A stretch of DNA of 64,000 bases from Phylloscopus collybita (Eukaryota; Chordata; Aves; Passeriformes; Phylloscopidae): positions 10,536,001 through 10,600,000 of the forward strand of contig JAJNNQ010000002.1 of the NCBI GenBank assembly GCA_027886175.1, written 5' to 3'. Positions 12,201-24,520 of the stretch are shown one piece after another (the stretch's first letter is position 1; each line of letters starts with the position of its first letter). Position numbers and translations under genes: made by a program. The notes below the pieces were generated by a model that did not search any database, had not been told where the DNA came from, and saw only the letters and a program-made list of their open reading frames with translations.

Positions 12201-15200
12201 CATGAAATGCCATAGAAAAGCAATTTTAACTTCTTATAAAGTTGCATATGATCTGAACTTGTCACATCTTGTTCCTCTCTCCGTGCCTTTTTGCTTACAG
12301 TGACTTTTCAGCAAAGGTTATCTTTCTTGACTTTCTCTTAGAAAACACTTTCCTGCTGTTTGCATCCTCAGTGCCTCTGAAAGAGCCACTTCTGCTACAA
12401 TCTGCTGTGAATCAGCCGCGTGATTAAGTTCAGGATTAAGGTGATATGTACACCTGCTATTTTCCAGTTTCTCTAACTGTGTTGTACTCAGTGATGCTCA
12501 ACCCATCCTCCCCTGCAGGCCTACTAAGAAGTGTTTATCTTTGGTATGAACCAGGGCTGCTTAACACCAATCTAACTTGAAGTGTAACTTTACTCGTCTT
12601 CATTATCAGGAAACAAAAAATTGTGACTCTTCTGCTCGGCTTCTGAAAGAAGTAATTTTGAATAATTACAGACAGGATAAATACAATAGGTCAACAGTCT
12701 AACCCATTAGGCTTACACATGCCTAATCTAATGTAGTTTACAATGTCTGTCTTTTCAATGCCCCATGAGTGCAGTAGTGCAGTGTGTTTGTCTGTAAGCA
12801 AACACAAAACTGTTCTGCTGAGTATGACCAGAGCTTCCTCTAGCTCGGGATGTATCCCATGACAGTTACCAGTTACAGGTACCCTGGGCAAGACATAAGA
12901 GCCTGCAAACAGATTGTGACACACTTTCCAGGAGTGCTGAATTACTGCAGCTTCAGGTCTTAGTAATTACCCCTTCTTTCTCTTTTTAATACTAAACTGC
13001 AAGCTTCCCAGAAACATGGGATTTTGTATCAGCCTCATGTGGTCTGGAAAAGTTGTTTATTTTTTAAATTTGACACTTTGCAGTAGCTTCATTCAAAGAC
13101 CTCTAGTGCTTGTCTTGGTGGATAAATGATATCCTATTAATATTCTTCATAATTATAATTCTGAAGATCTTTAGCAATTTATCCATCATCTCTTTTCCAT
13201 TATAAAGCATGCTGCTCTACTGAAATGCTCCATACATTTAACCATGCTTGCCATTCTCTTAGTGCTGTCTCCTAGTTATTCACACTGTGTTGCCTGACCA
13301 TTATTAGTGATGAGTGTTATGCAAATTATGAGAAGGTGAAAAAAAAAAAGGGGCAATAAAAGAATCTTATAAATGTAGAAATTATGGAGAATACACTCAT
13401 CTTCTAATGCCAATTACTGGCTAACTTATTTAAAAGTCAATATCAACCTAATTTATCACTACTGAATAAATTTCATCCATAGTAATAACAAGGAAGCTGC
13501 TTAGTGTATTTCTTTTGATCAGATAGCCTGTTCATGTCCCACCCAATCATTTTAAAGATTACTTAAACTAAAGGATATTATTTTGTAATTGGTCTAGGCT
13601 GACAAAGAATATGGGGTCATTTTCCAAAGGTATCTACCAGGTCTACCAGTAATTTTGTATTGTACAGTAACTTGATGACCTGTGATTACCTGACACATAG
13701 TGTTTTGTTACTTAATGTACCATGGGAATGGATTTGCTGAATAAGAAGGTTCAGTTCTACAAATTCCTTTTTAAAGTATTCTTCATAAGGGATTTAAACT
13801 ATCTAAAGGTTCACAGAATGTTTTAAGCCTTCAGAAAAGCATGCATTTTACTGCTGGCATTTCCAGCCTCAAGGTGTGGCTAATACAGCTATTTTTTCTT
13901 TCACCAGATGGGGCGTAGAGAAAAACCTGAGGAATGTTGTCAAGTTGTGTTTCACTGGCTGCTACAAGGTTTCTATGCATGAGGCATGCCACTGACATCA
14001 CTCAGTCACAATGTATGGTCTGAAGCAATCAGACTAAGAAAATCTGGAGATAAAAGTAGGAAAGCAGCAGGGGGACTAGAGTGAATGAAGCAAAACATAT
14101 CAATCTGTGGAAGAAGCCTGACTGCTTCCAATTGTACTGTCATGATCTTCTGATTTATCCTCCAGGGTGGAAGGATTGCAATTATTCTGTACCAACAGGT
14201 ACAGAAATGGAAGGAAAAATACACCTTGAGCATAGTTAAAGAGTTGTCAGTTTTATACAAAATCTCTTTTGGTGCCTTCTTATACCTGTGTTAAACACAA
14301 GCCAAAATTCAATCAAGATTGTTTTATGTGGCTCACAAACATTGAAAACCACCAAATGTGTATAGACTTAAAAGCCTAAATGAATTTGAATGAACATGTA
14401 CTGCTCTGGACTCAAATATTGAGAACACAACTGCTAGCTGTAACTCAGAGGTTTGGTTTGTGAATCAAATAATAAATACTGTAGTGTTTAACACCATAAA
14501 TGTCCAATTCTCATGTGTGTTAGTAAGCTATGCATCAAGAATAATTCCAAGAAACAAATATAATTGCATAAATTTTGTGCCACTGTCAGAGAAGCCATTC
14601 TCTCTGTGTTCTGTGTATCTAATAAATATTCTTTGTAAGCCTTCTCTGACCTAGGAAATTATTACTATTTTACTAAGAAGATATTAAAGTAGAAGCAAGC
14701 TAAGTGATTTGCATAAGTAATAATAGGATGTCAATGGTGAGGGTTAGTAAAAAGGCACAAGGAATTCCAGTGCTGTAAGTAGCAGTCAGAATCTTTTCCC
14801 AGGAAAATTGAAAAGAAAAAAATCCTGCCAAAATGAGTCTGTGATAATTCCTAGAGAGTACTGTAATTTCAGTCAAACCTATCAGTCTCTAGTCAAAACG
14901 TGGAAAAGCATAGATTTGAATGGACTTTTAGAAGAAATGAAAATTTATATTTTGCTTCATCTTAAAAATCCATTCCATTCTTTGATTGATCAAGAAAACA
15001 CAGGAAAATTACCCATTCAAAACTAGAGTGAAGGAAGCCTCTTTGTTAAAAACACCAACTGTGAACATTTATAAAATTGAAATGATTGAAACTTCTAGCC
15101 AAAAGAATTATTTGGTTTTAATCCAGAATTTTTGAATACATCTATTTGTTCAAAAAATCATGGGGGATTCCCATGGCAATTTTCTGAACATTTCTATCTC

Positions 15201-17020
15201 TGAACAATTTACTACTTCAATTCAGTGCTTTTCCTATACAATTATCCAAATGATGCCTTTGTGCCTTCCAATGAGGATATTTGAATTACACCATTTTCAG
15301 ATTTTTTATGTGCCTGCCTCTTTGCACATTTTGAGCCAAACCTCCATCAGCTCTCAGATCTTTGGTCTATTTTGAAACAAAGACATCCTGCAAGACTGGA
15401 TGTTCCTTCCAAAATTCCACTGCATATCTTTTCCAATCATATGCTAAATGTCCAGTGGCTGGTGAGTCTGACCTTAAGGTTACCCCATCATGCCAAGGAG
15501 GGATTGCAGTCATGATTTCTATTGTTCCTTTCAGCTGCACCTTGCTTGCCTTCATCTGCAGCTCAATTTTTGGGAGCACAATAAGGACATGGTCCTGTGA
15601 TTACTCAGTTGTGTGAAGGCTCTCCAGCTCAGGACATCAGTCCTCAGGCCATGCAGATGGATCCAGGCTTCCCAGTGAACCAGCTAGTGGCAGTCAGCTT
15701 GAACCCACACACTTATCTGATTTGTCTCTGGTGTCACCCTATCAAAATGAGTCACAGAGCTGGATGGTTTCCAGATTCTAAAGACAAAACTGCTTTGGTT
15801 TTACTGAGGCATTTTGCTTATTTTGATCATGGGAGTAGAATCAGGTATGAAATACAGCTGGGGCTGAAGATTTAAAGGGGGAAAGATGTGTCAGATTCTG
15901 ATGCTTTTAAAAGGAGTGCCAGTGGATCTGAGACTGCTTCAAATAATAGCCAAAATAATGGATGCAGAAATAAACTATGGCCATTTTGAAAAGAGGATCC
16001 ATAAGAAACCAGCTGTGCAAAGAATGCACCTGAGAAGAAAATCTTGCTGAAAATAGTTCTTGTTGTATCAACTAAGAATCTGTCATATTTTCTTTGGAAC
16101 CTTGTGCTGCCATGAGTTGGACACACTGAGATATTTCTCAGAATGAGTTGTTTATAGCATAACTCCTATCTCTCAGAGTAGTGTAGTCAAAATAAAACCT
16201 TCCAAACAACCCTTTCAACTTCCGCTGTCATCACCTGACAAGGTGGTTTTCTGAAAGGGTTTTTGTTTTAGTAGCTGCTTGAGATGAGAGAAGCATAGTC
16301 ATATTAACAGATAAAACTCTTGTGATAAATCTCTCTTGCCATTTGGGCAAGAAGGAGTGCTTTTCTTCCCAAGATTTTATTGATTGTTTGTGAACTCATT
16401 GATAAAACAGGCTGTGTGCCTTGCTGCAAAATGCTGCCAGCTCTACATGCCGTCTGGTTTAACAATGAATCCAATATTAAATGTCCTATTTATGATAGGA
16501 AAAGCCATGTTTTTAAAATAACAAATGGTCCTTTGCACATCATTTTAGTGTGGAAATGTTGTTCATAGGAAACAAGAATTAAAGTTGCAATGCTGTTTAC
16601 TTTTTAAATCTAGCAAGCATATTTTGTAAATTCATTAGTGGGAAGTCAAAAAAGAAAATTAAATTAAGCCTAAAATCACAATGAAAAGGCAATCCAGTTT
16701 ATGCAGTCCTGCCTGAAAAGAGAATTATTTATTATTTTATCTGATAGCAAAGACAGAGAAATTAAAAATCTGAAACATCGTTAAGATTCTAGCTGGAATT
16801 AATCAGTAGGATTCCAAACATTCCAAGTATCACCTCGTACTAGCGAGGCTTAGCTATGTGCACTGGAGTACAGCTAATCTGGAAATATCAGCTAAATTCA
16901 GAGTTCCCCACAGTTGGGAGCAGGAAAGCGCAGCGAATTGTGATCAGCATTTGTCCTCATGTTTGCTGTGAGTGATGGAGGCAAGAAAGCGTAAGCACAC
17001 ACTCGCAGATAATCACTTAC

Positions 17021-17092
17021 CTGACAGGCCTTTGGATGATGAAAAGACTTTCCTCTGTCTCCAGAGAGCACGATGCTTATTTCAGACGTTTC
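17021..17092 (-). other. Candidate 72-nt internal exon, minus strand
   Basis: On the minus strand a pyrimidine-rich stretch ends CCCTTTGTCTTCCAG immediately before 17092. The segment ends at 17021 with GTCAG|GTAAGTG, a full match to the U1 donor consensus. The exon would be 72 bases, exactly 24 codons. One frame is open throughout, beginning ETSEISIVLSGDRGK; the other two have early stops. The surroundings (16836-17088) carry eight CpG dinucleotides, many for this AT-rich window, which fits a constrained element. I do not recognise the peptide. It could be a cassette exon of a large gene read leftward, a lncRNA exon, a conserved non-coding element or chance. The plus strand has an overlapping 64-codon open frame (16972-17166) that I treat as a shadow. 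Confidence 0.35.
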
Positions 17093-17760
17093 CTGGAAGA
17101 CAAAGGGAGAGAATAAGAGCCTTTAGATTACACTGGGATGACAGAGATCTGCTAATAAAAATGTAAAGGTCAAAAGGCTCCATCCTCCTCTGGTGTAAAA
17201 CAGCAAAACTTCAGCTCTGACATCCACTTACAGCTGCTGAGGATCTTGATTATCAAGGTAGTGTCTGTGTCTTTTTTGCTTTGTTTGTCACACAGCACAA
17301 AGGCCACGCAGAGGCACAGTTAGGTTCCAGATAAAAATGTTTGCTGTTAACAAACCAAGTATAGTACTCAAGGTATAATTAGAAGGCTTTTTTTCTAGAA
17401 GCTTACAGAAAAAAAAAAACCACCAAAAAAACAAGGAGGAAACATCAGCAACCCTCAAGCTCTACAACAGCAGCAAGGATCCCTGCTTGGTTTACAGAAC
17501 ATTTGAAGGGCACTAATAGACAAATCATAGCTCACATATTTGTCTTGTAGTTTAGATCATCACTAATCTAAGGATGGCTGCAGGGGACACCTGAAGTTGG
17601 AGCTGGAGTGTGAATGATATATCTAGAAGAAATAAGATACCATTCTTGTTGCTACCTATTTTGATAGTAGTTTTTGATAATTCATTACATTTGTGATTCA
17701 AGTGAATCACACTTCTCTCATTATGTACTTTCATAAATTAAGTGGATACAAACCCCCCTG

Positions 17761-17794
17761 TTCTTTCTTTCTTTCTTTCTTTCTTTCTTTATTT
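17761..17794. repeat. (TTTC)n microsatellite
   Basis: About eight uninterrupted TTTC units. It is followed at 17835-17875 by an A/C-only stretch of AAAC and AAAAC units. Confidence 0.9.
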
Positions 17795-18279
17795 ATCAAA
17801 TGGCTGTAATGGAGAGCATCATTAAAGAAAACAAAAAGTAAAAACAAACAAAACAAAACAAAAAACCAACAAACCATCACCAAAACTGTGGACTTTCAAT
17901 CTTTTTATATGACATTTAAATGTATTTTATTAAATCCCAGCATAATCCTTTCTTGCTAAATGATCAGAATTCATTCTGGAATAGACAGAAAGTCAATTGT
18001 TTTTGCTTAAACCTGTCTCCAGCTGAATTTATGTTGATTGGTACGTGACACAAGGACAAAAGGGTGATTTCCCCTTTGCGTTCATTTTGATGGGCTGGAA
18101 CCCAAAACCTGCCTTATTATGGTTAGCTACTGTTGTTTCAAAGTGGGGTTTCTTTTAATGTATTATTATTTGAAGGATGTAACAAATTAAGTGTTCATTA
18201 ACTGCAGATGATTGAAGATCATTATTCCTACTTTCATTATAAGCATGTCTGATTAGTGCAGGGCTTTTTGTGTTGGCCT

Positions 18280-18420
18280 TCCTGCCACCATGTGCCCTCT
18301 CCAGCGGCTTGGAATTCATGGACAGACTAAAATTGCTGATCGTATCAGTCCCGTGCTGCCATCCTCGCAGTGCCTCTGTTTGACAATAGCCAGTTGCCAT
18401 GGAAATAATTGTGGTGTCAC
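18280..18420. promoter_or_regulatory. Candidate enhancer with RFX-type X-box and SOX-like core
   Basis: Position 18393-18406 reads GTTGCCATGGAAAT. This has a perfect left half-site (GTTGCC) and a nearly correct right half-site of the RFX X-box, whose consensus is close to GTTGCCATGGCAAC. Eleven bases upstream, GACAATAG (18382-18389) contains a SOX-type ACAAT core. Four CpGs lie within 18304-18366, unusual for this AT-rich neighbourhood. No core promoter is evident. RFX sites are known in enhancers of ciliary and neural genes, but binding here is inference. A minus-strand 81-codon open frame starts in this block; I do not think it is coding. Confidence 0.3.
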
Positions 18421-21267
18421 AAATTCAGTGTTATGGTTTCAATAGACTATCATGTAAAGTGGAAGAAAAGGTTTGCAAGTGTAGCTAACACAAACAGCAA
18501 TGGAAAAAATAAAAACATATCCAAGAGGACAACACCATCTGCTAACTGTCTGTAAGGTTTTTCTGAGTAGTCCTTCAGGTAGATTTTTCAGGTCAGATCC
18601 CTTTTCTTCAATATTTCTGTTGATGGGAACTCCTTGCTCTCTGCCACACTTTCTATTAATCTGTGGGCAGTCAGATATTCAGTGAAGTGACAGCAGCATT
18701 CCACAACAGCAGGTATCTAGGGCTAGACAAAGTGCACCAGACAGCCCCTCATTTGTATTCTGCCCCACTTATGGCTGAGCCTCTGCCTTCATGAGGCTCT
18801 GGTACACAACCATGGCCCTTCTGTCAATCAACACACTCTAAAAAGTCATGTGCACCAGACATGGAGGAAGGTGACAAGATGTTTTTCTGCCAACCACTGC
18901 ACCTGGTGCTACTTGTGGGATCAGAGACATCTCATCTCTTTGTCTCTTTGTCCTTTTTTTGTTATATCTATTGGAACACTTTTCATTTGAGCTATATTAA
19001 TGGATAAACTTTGCACGGAGATTCGTTGTTGTGTATGAAAAAGCTTCTCATCTACAAAGAGACACAAAACCCCTGTTAATGCTATATATATCTGTTTATG
19101 ACAATCTCCATGTTCTGCATTTAGATTTTATCCATGTTTAAGGTTTCTTACTCAGCTTGTACATATTAAGTTTCTGAGGGCTTTTTCTGAGGTTTAGCTC
19201 GTTAACTGTGATAGGGTAGCCACAAGTCTCAGTTTATCTGGGGAAGAGTAAGAGTACTAGAATTTATACATTTGTTTCAAAAACTGAAAATTTACTTTTG
19301 GCCCAGATTTTTGTTTGGAGAAACAGGGCTTCCCTTGTTTTTACCCTTTGAGATCGTGAATAAACCATTCCTGGAAAGTTTCAATATACATAAACTTTAA
19401 CTCACTTCTGGACTCTGATATAGCTCAACACATTGCTGTTGCACTTGCCTTGCAGTCAGGGGTATCCCAGTTTCCTGATGATGAATATTTCCTTCCTGAA
19501 CCTCTCCTGATAGAATATTTGGAGTGGAGTAAAAGCCAGAAACTTATATTAAGGCATAAAGGCATACAATATATAGTATTTACAGTAGACATATTTTAGA
19601 TTACTACTCAGGAAGTCTGTTAAGGGATATGAAATAGGTCTCCCCACTCTTTATTTAATCATCTGTAGAAGGAGGATATTGATATCTCCCTACCTCACAG
19701 GTATATTGTGAGGGTAAATACATTCATGGCTACAAGATACTCACTCTGGTGTCCTGGGACAGCAGGTAACCAGATAGTATTTAAAGGCTGTGGAATTTCT
19801 TTCAGTTTTACTAATTAATTCCTGGTATAGTGCCATTGACTCTAAAGCAGCAAATGTTGTCGTTGAATTTTAACAGTTTCAAAACAAGGCTTTGAAGGTT
19901 TCTCTTGTGCTGCCCACAATATCTCAAACCTATGGGTTTAATTGCATTTGAAATGTGTCCAGGGTGTCCTCAGCACATAGCAGCACACTCTGTTTTCTGC
20001 ACGTTTGGGCCAGAGCCATTCTTTCCTGCTTTGTGGATCTGTTTGAAATAATCAACTTTCTCCTTGGGAGAATTTGCATGCAAGAATTAGTTTTCTCATG
20101 CATGGAGAGTGTTTTTCATTTCTGAGGGAAATTCAAGGAAAGAATGAGAAATGTTTTGATTTATGCAAAGCTGTGAATGTTTTTGGAATTAATTTTTAAA
20201 TCTAGCTACAACCAGCTTACACTGATATAATTTGTTCTAGACCTTGTCTACACAGAAGTGTTAAACTAGTTTTGAAAAAGGTGAGTAAGTAACTTTAGGA
20301 TTCTAATCCCACAACTAATCTTGGGCATAGTCACAAGAAAATTTATAAGGTATACATAAAGATTTACAGAGTAGTAATGCAAGCAAAGTAAATAAAACTG
20401 GGGCAGGGTTGTGCGTAGAAAATTGTCCTTGTCAGAAAAACAAGATATTGGGGGGTTTATGGCACTAAAAGTACAGTTGTCAAAGGTAAGTGTTGGTACA
20501 ATAGCTGGTCTGTAATTCAAAACAAGATTTAGGAGTGCTATTCAGGACAGAAATAGCTGAAAATTAGGCCCCTAGCTCTGTAAATCACATTTTCAAGGCA
20601 CGGGTAGGTCTCTACCTTGCATGAGAAGAAGCTAAATTCTTACCAGCAGGAATCCCAAACACCACACACTGATTTAGAAAATGATAAACAAAATTCTGTT
20701 GAAAAGTAAACAGCTGAAACTCAAAGGAAGAGATGAAAAAGAGTGAACTCCTAATTGGCACTAATTGGGCAAGGGAAATATTTCAGGGCATCTTGTTGAA
20801 TTTGGAGAAATAGTCTGAATTCTGGTGAATTGCTGTCCTGAACTTCAGGTTATAAATGACTCATTAGGTATCTGACCAGTTCAATAAGCATCTATTTCCC
20901 TGATGCTCCTCACATATTTCATGTAGTCCTGCACGAAATTCTGAAAATAAAATTATCACTATACAAAAATTAATGAAGTTCTGTTAAATGAATTAAAACT
21001 TACTTGGTTTGGCAAGTGACAATTTGCCAAAACTACTGCCTTTGTAAGGAGGAGAGAAGCTTTTGATTAGCTATTTTAAAATTTTCATGTTCTCTCTGCT
21101 TCCTCATGTATCTCACCATTTTTTCAGTGGAAGACTTTTTTTTTTTTTTAAGAAATTTGATTTTTTGTTCAGAAAAGTAGAGGAAATATTATAACAATAA
21201 AAATCCATGTAAGTATAAAAATTTTCCAAGCTTCAAAACTAGAAGTCTTTTATACATACAGTTTTCA

Positions 21268-21380
21268 CTTTCTTTCTTTCTCTTTCTTCCTTTCTTTCTC
21301 TCTCTCTCTTTTTCTCGCTTTCTCTCTTTCTCTCTTTCTTTCTCTCTTTCTCTCTTTCTCTCTTTCTTTCTCTCTTTTTC

Positions 21381-21424
<44 letters not shown>

Positions 21425-21450
21425 TTTCTCTCTCTTTCTCTCTTTTTCTT
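21268..21450 (+). repeat. Long homopyrimidine (CTTT/CTCTTT)n tract
   Basis: About 180 bases of C and T with a single G (21317), made of interleaved CTTT, CTCT and CTCTTT units and ending in a clean (CTTT)n block near 21385-21424. The minus strand is a purine tract whose translation is only R, K and E residues and is not a protein. Long mirror-symmetric homopurine-homopyrimidine tracts can adopt intramolecular triplex (H-DNA). The tract lies about 190 bases 5' of the CR1-L-like relic. Confidence 0.93.
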
Positions 21451-21640
21451 CACCCTCATGAATTTGAAATTTCAGCCTCTTGGTCTATTTCAGGAAAGGA
21501 AGGAAAAACATTAAATCCCAAAGATTTTGCAATATGGAAAAAAACATTTGCCATCCAGCTCTAATTAAAAACTTACTCTAATTAAATCTTACTTAATTGA
21601 CAAATCTCAAAAGAAAATAATAATGAATCATGATACTATG

Positions 21641-22345
21641 GAGCTGGTCCCAATGCAATCTGTTCCTGACCAAATGCTATACAGCATCCTTATCTGTGGT
21701 GTCGAGAACAGTCACTGCTAGCAAAATTTGCAGATGACATGTATGGGTGGTATAGTAAATACTGAGGATGATTAATTTTGGTAACCTAACTTGGCAATTC
21801 CTCAAGCAGTTCTTTTAATTTCAAACACACGAAAAGACACACCTTTAGGAAAGAAGGAGGTAGGCCACGAATGCAAGTTGTGGGGCAGGACTTGAAATGC
21901 TGAAATACTCAAAGCAGGTGTGGTAGCAAAGCAGCTTAACATGAGCTCTGTGTGATGCTGCAGCCAACAGGGCAAAACAGCTTTGGTGTGTGCATGAAAA
22001 CAGAATATCAAACAGGCACGTGATGTGCCTATTCCCCTGCAGAGATATTGCAAGGCAGTGGCTGGGCCTTGTGTCCACACTGCAAGAAAAAATCTTGTCA
22101 GATTAAGTGATTTAGAGAGAAACCATGAGGATGGCACTAGTTATAATGAAAGACTGAGGTGTTTGAGGAGTTCGCTAATCTTCCATCCAAGAGCTGCCAA
22201 GTTGATTAGTGATATAACTACAAATCAAAGGATACCAGGCTGTAGCTGGTTCTTAGTCCAGCAGAAATGGGTGTGATCAGATTTCACTGTTGGAAGCTGA
22301 AGTCAAATAATCTGGGGTAGGGAAAAGAAAATGCAAATAAGAATG
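21641..22345 (+). mobile_element. Ancient CR1-L-like LINE relic (RT and C-terminal part of ORF2)
   Basis: Heavily mutated but collinear with CR1-L-type ORF2 across its length. 21641-21700 matches the reverse-transcriptase GVPQGS...LLFNI region. 21720-21740 reads AAATTTGCAGATGACAT, the strand after the catalytic YxDD region. 21838-21860 matches the ACACTTAGGAAGGAA-type block. 21938-21975 matches the ATGAGTCA..TGTGATGC block. 22020-22080 matches the ...CTGGTGAGGCC...TGTGTCCA block. 22085-22165 matches GGAAAGATGTGGACAAATTGG through GAAAGACT. 22254-22310 matches CTAGCAGA..AATGGTTGGAAGCTGAAG. Frameshifts and stops abound, and the short open frames inside are remnants. It predates the other CR1 copies in the window by a wide margin. 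A related L3/CR1 lineage is possible, since family assignment is from memory of the consensus. Confidence 0.72.
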
Positions 22346-23010
22346 GCACTACTATTTCTTGGAGAGTAGTAGCTTCTCTGGCTTTTTACCCCAGTCCATG
22401 TGTTTGCTAAAATACATGTCTAGCTGCAGAGAGATTCATGCATGTGTTAATGTGGGGTCTAAGCAGTTTTAAATGTGATTTCAAAACAATAAAACTACTA
22501 TAGGATGTCTGTGCCCCAGGCAGGATGGAATCCATCAGGGGCCTTCCCCTGCCCCTTTTTTTCCTAATTTTTTCTCCCTCTTTTGTGTCATCAGTACTGA
22601 TTGTTTGGTTGCAAGTTGAGACAGATGAGCTCACTGACCTAGCTGGAAACTAACATAAAAACAACAAAAAAGCAATCCTAGTGACTGAAGTGGCATGTTC
22701 AGAGCAGCAAGCAATCTGAGACCACATGTGCATACACAAACCCTTCTAAACTTGCTCCTTGATCAAACAACTCAAAGAAAGTTGTTGGCTGATTTTGTCC
22801 CTGCCACCTCAGACAAAATGGAAAAGTTCACAGTCTGTGTCTCACTTAGGCACTAAAAGAACAGGACAACACAGTCCAGACAGCAGCTATAAGAGGATTT
22901 ACTACTTTCCATTAGGCAATGTGGTGCCCAGAGAGCAACTGGACCATGAAGAGACCTGCATCCCAGAATAGCTCCTTGCTAGGGCTTTCTACCAACTCTA
23001 GACAGTGCTG

Positions 23011-23011
<1 letters not shown>

Positions 23012-23050
<39 letters not shown>
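23012..23050 (+). repeat. T39 homopolymer
   Basis: Thirty-nine consecutive T, much the longest homopolymer in the window. It could be the poly(A) tail of something retroposed in the minus direction. The adjoining minus-strand sequence (23300 down to 23051) shows no gene I recognise, only an AATATA-like hexamer near the tail, and no clear target-site duplication. Confidence 0.9.
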
Positions 23051-24520
23051 CCCTAAAATGCAGCAGTTTGTCTTTATATATTGTGTTGCTGAGGGCAGGG
23101 AGAAGAGAGAGGTCTTACTACTTTCCTGACCTAAGAAAAGATGATATAAGCTCTGCTAAACAAGCACTTACAGAGTCAGCCAAGTCAAAGTGCCTGCACT
23201 TCAGGCACAAAAGTAAACCTTTAGCTCAGTAGGGAAAGTTTGTGTCAGAAAATTTAAATGAATATGGTATTTATACAGCTAAGTTGTTTGGTTGTTTTTC
23301 TTCTTTCCTTTTTTTGTTTAGTTTAGTTTTGTTTTTGTAGTGCTCTCTCATAAGGTTAGGTAGAAAAAACCTGATAGCTGTGATATTATTTCGAATTTTA
23401 TACTAAATTGGATGGATGTAAACCAATGTGCTGATTTTGAATGCCTGTGTACTGTAGCCGTGAGGGATTAGGATGGAGATGTGGAATCTGTGATTTCTAG
23501 CACAAGAACTGGGGGTATCAGGTGAACAGGCAGGTGGCAGGTTAAAAGCAGAGATGGTGGCCAAGAGCTGACATGGGGTCTAACAGACACACTGGTGTAA
23601 TAAAAATCCTGGAAAGGTAATTTAATACTAGAAAATAATTTCTGATTCAACAAGCCCCTAAGCAGCAAACTGCTGGATGTTAGAGGAATATTAACATATT
23701 CCCAAGACATACTATGAGAAAACCATATGTTTGCCTCATTTCTATGCTCTTTTTTAGGCATCCCCTACTACCCACTGCCAGAAACAGAACACTGATCTTA
23801 GTGAAACTTCACTATGACTCACTCTTAAGCTCTGGTAAAAAACTATTCCCTGATGGCAGGAATTTATCATTTGAGAAGGAGGTTCTTGATATCAGACTAT
23901 CATTTCTGACTATCATCTTTAATTTGACATTCCTTCACAGTTGGTTTGCAACAAGCCACAGCTGTTCAAAATCCTCACATTCTACTACAGATTCCTTGCA
24001 ACTATTGAAAAAAAAGCTTCCAAAATTATACATGGAATTTACTACAAGAATTTTCTTCCCAAGGGAATGGCTTTATGTTCTTGGCTAGATTTTTCTAGAC
24101 CTTGTTGTGCCCTGCAGTTTGCCTTATGAATTCAGCACACTTATCACATGACAGTATTGCACAACTGAACTGGAAAGAGAAAAATACTGGCTCATTCATG
24201 TGGTCTGGAATTAAATCCATCAGTGTTATTCAAAGTGATAAGTAGAGCTTACATGTACAGTAAATCAGCCAGCACGGCATGATAAATTATGCTTTCCTCT
24301 CTGTTAAAGGATTTTTGAATAACTGTTGAAATATTTTTCTGTGGTAAACTCTGGATATGCAAAATAGATATGCAGGCTAAAAACACTCCTTGCCTTATAC
24401 CCTGAGTTAAGTGACAGTGTGGTTTTAGATGCATTAAGGGCTTTGTCTGCTTGGAAACTTTTCTTCTAAAGTAAGGCGTTTCAAAACAACTTGAAGCCCA
24501 GATCTCCTAATTCAAGGGTG

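Larger units (their letters stand above)
9229..21267. other. Non-coding AT-rich stretch with two candidate functional blocks
   Basis: No recognisable protein, RNA gene or transposon is visible. A minus-strand open frame at 9860-10171 (103 codons) has no similarity I recognise. Two blocks stand out from the AT-rich background and are listed separately: the CpG-bearing block around 16830-17170 with a minus-strand exon signature, and the block at 18280-18420 with an X-box. A (TTTC)n microsatellite sits at 17761-17794. An AT-rich block at 10790-10905 contains several TAATTA/ATTAG-type homeodomain cores, but these are expected in AT-rich DNA. Confidence 0.65.

Noticed and set aside
18155..18400. 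81-codon minus-strand ATG frame overlapping the X-box block
   Set aside because: The Kozak context is weak, it has no homology I know, and the second half is generic AT-rich sequence. The block is better explained as regulatory.
21265..21459. 64-codon minus-strand frame of only Arg, Lys and Glu residues
   Set aside because: It is the translation of the antisense of the (CTTT/CTCT) tract, a composition artefact.
23221..23233. TTAGCTCAGTAGG, similar to a tRNA A-box
   Set aside because: There is no B-box (GGTTCGANTCC-like) within the following 60 bases and no cloverleaf can be folded.
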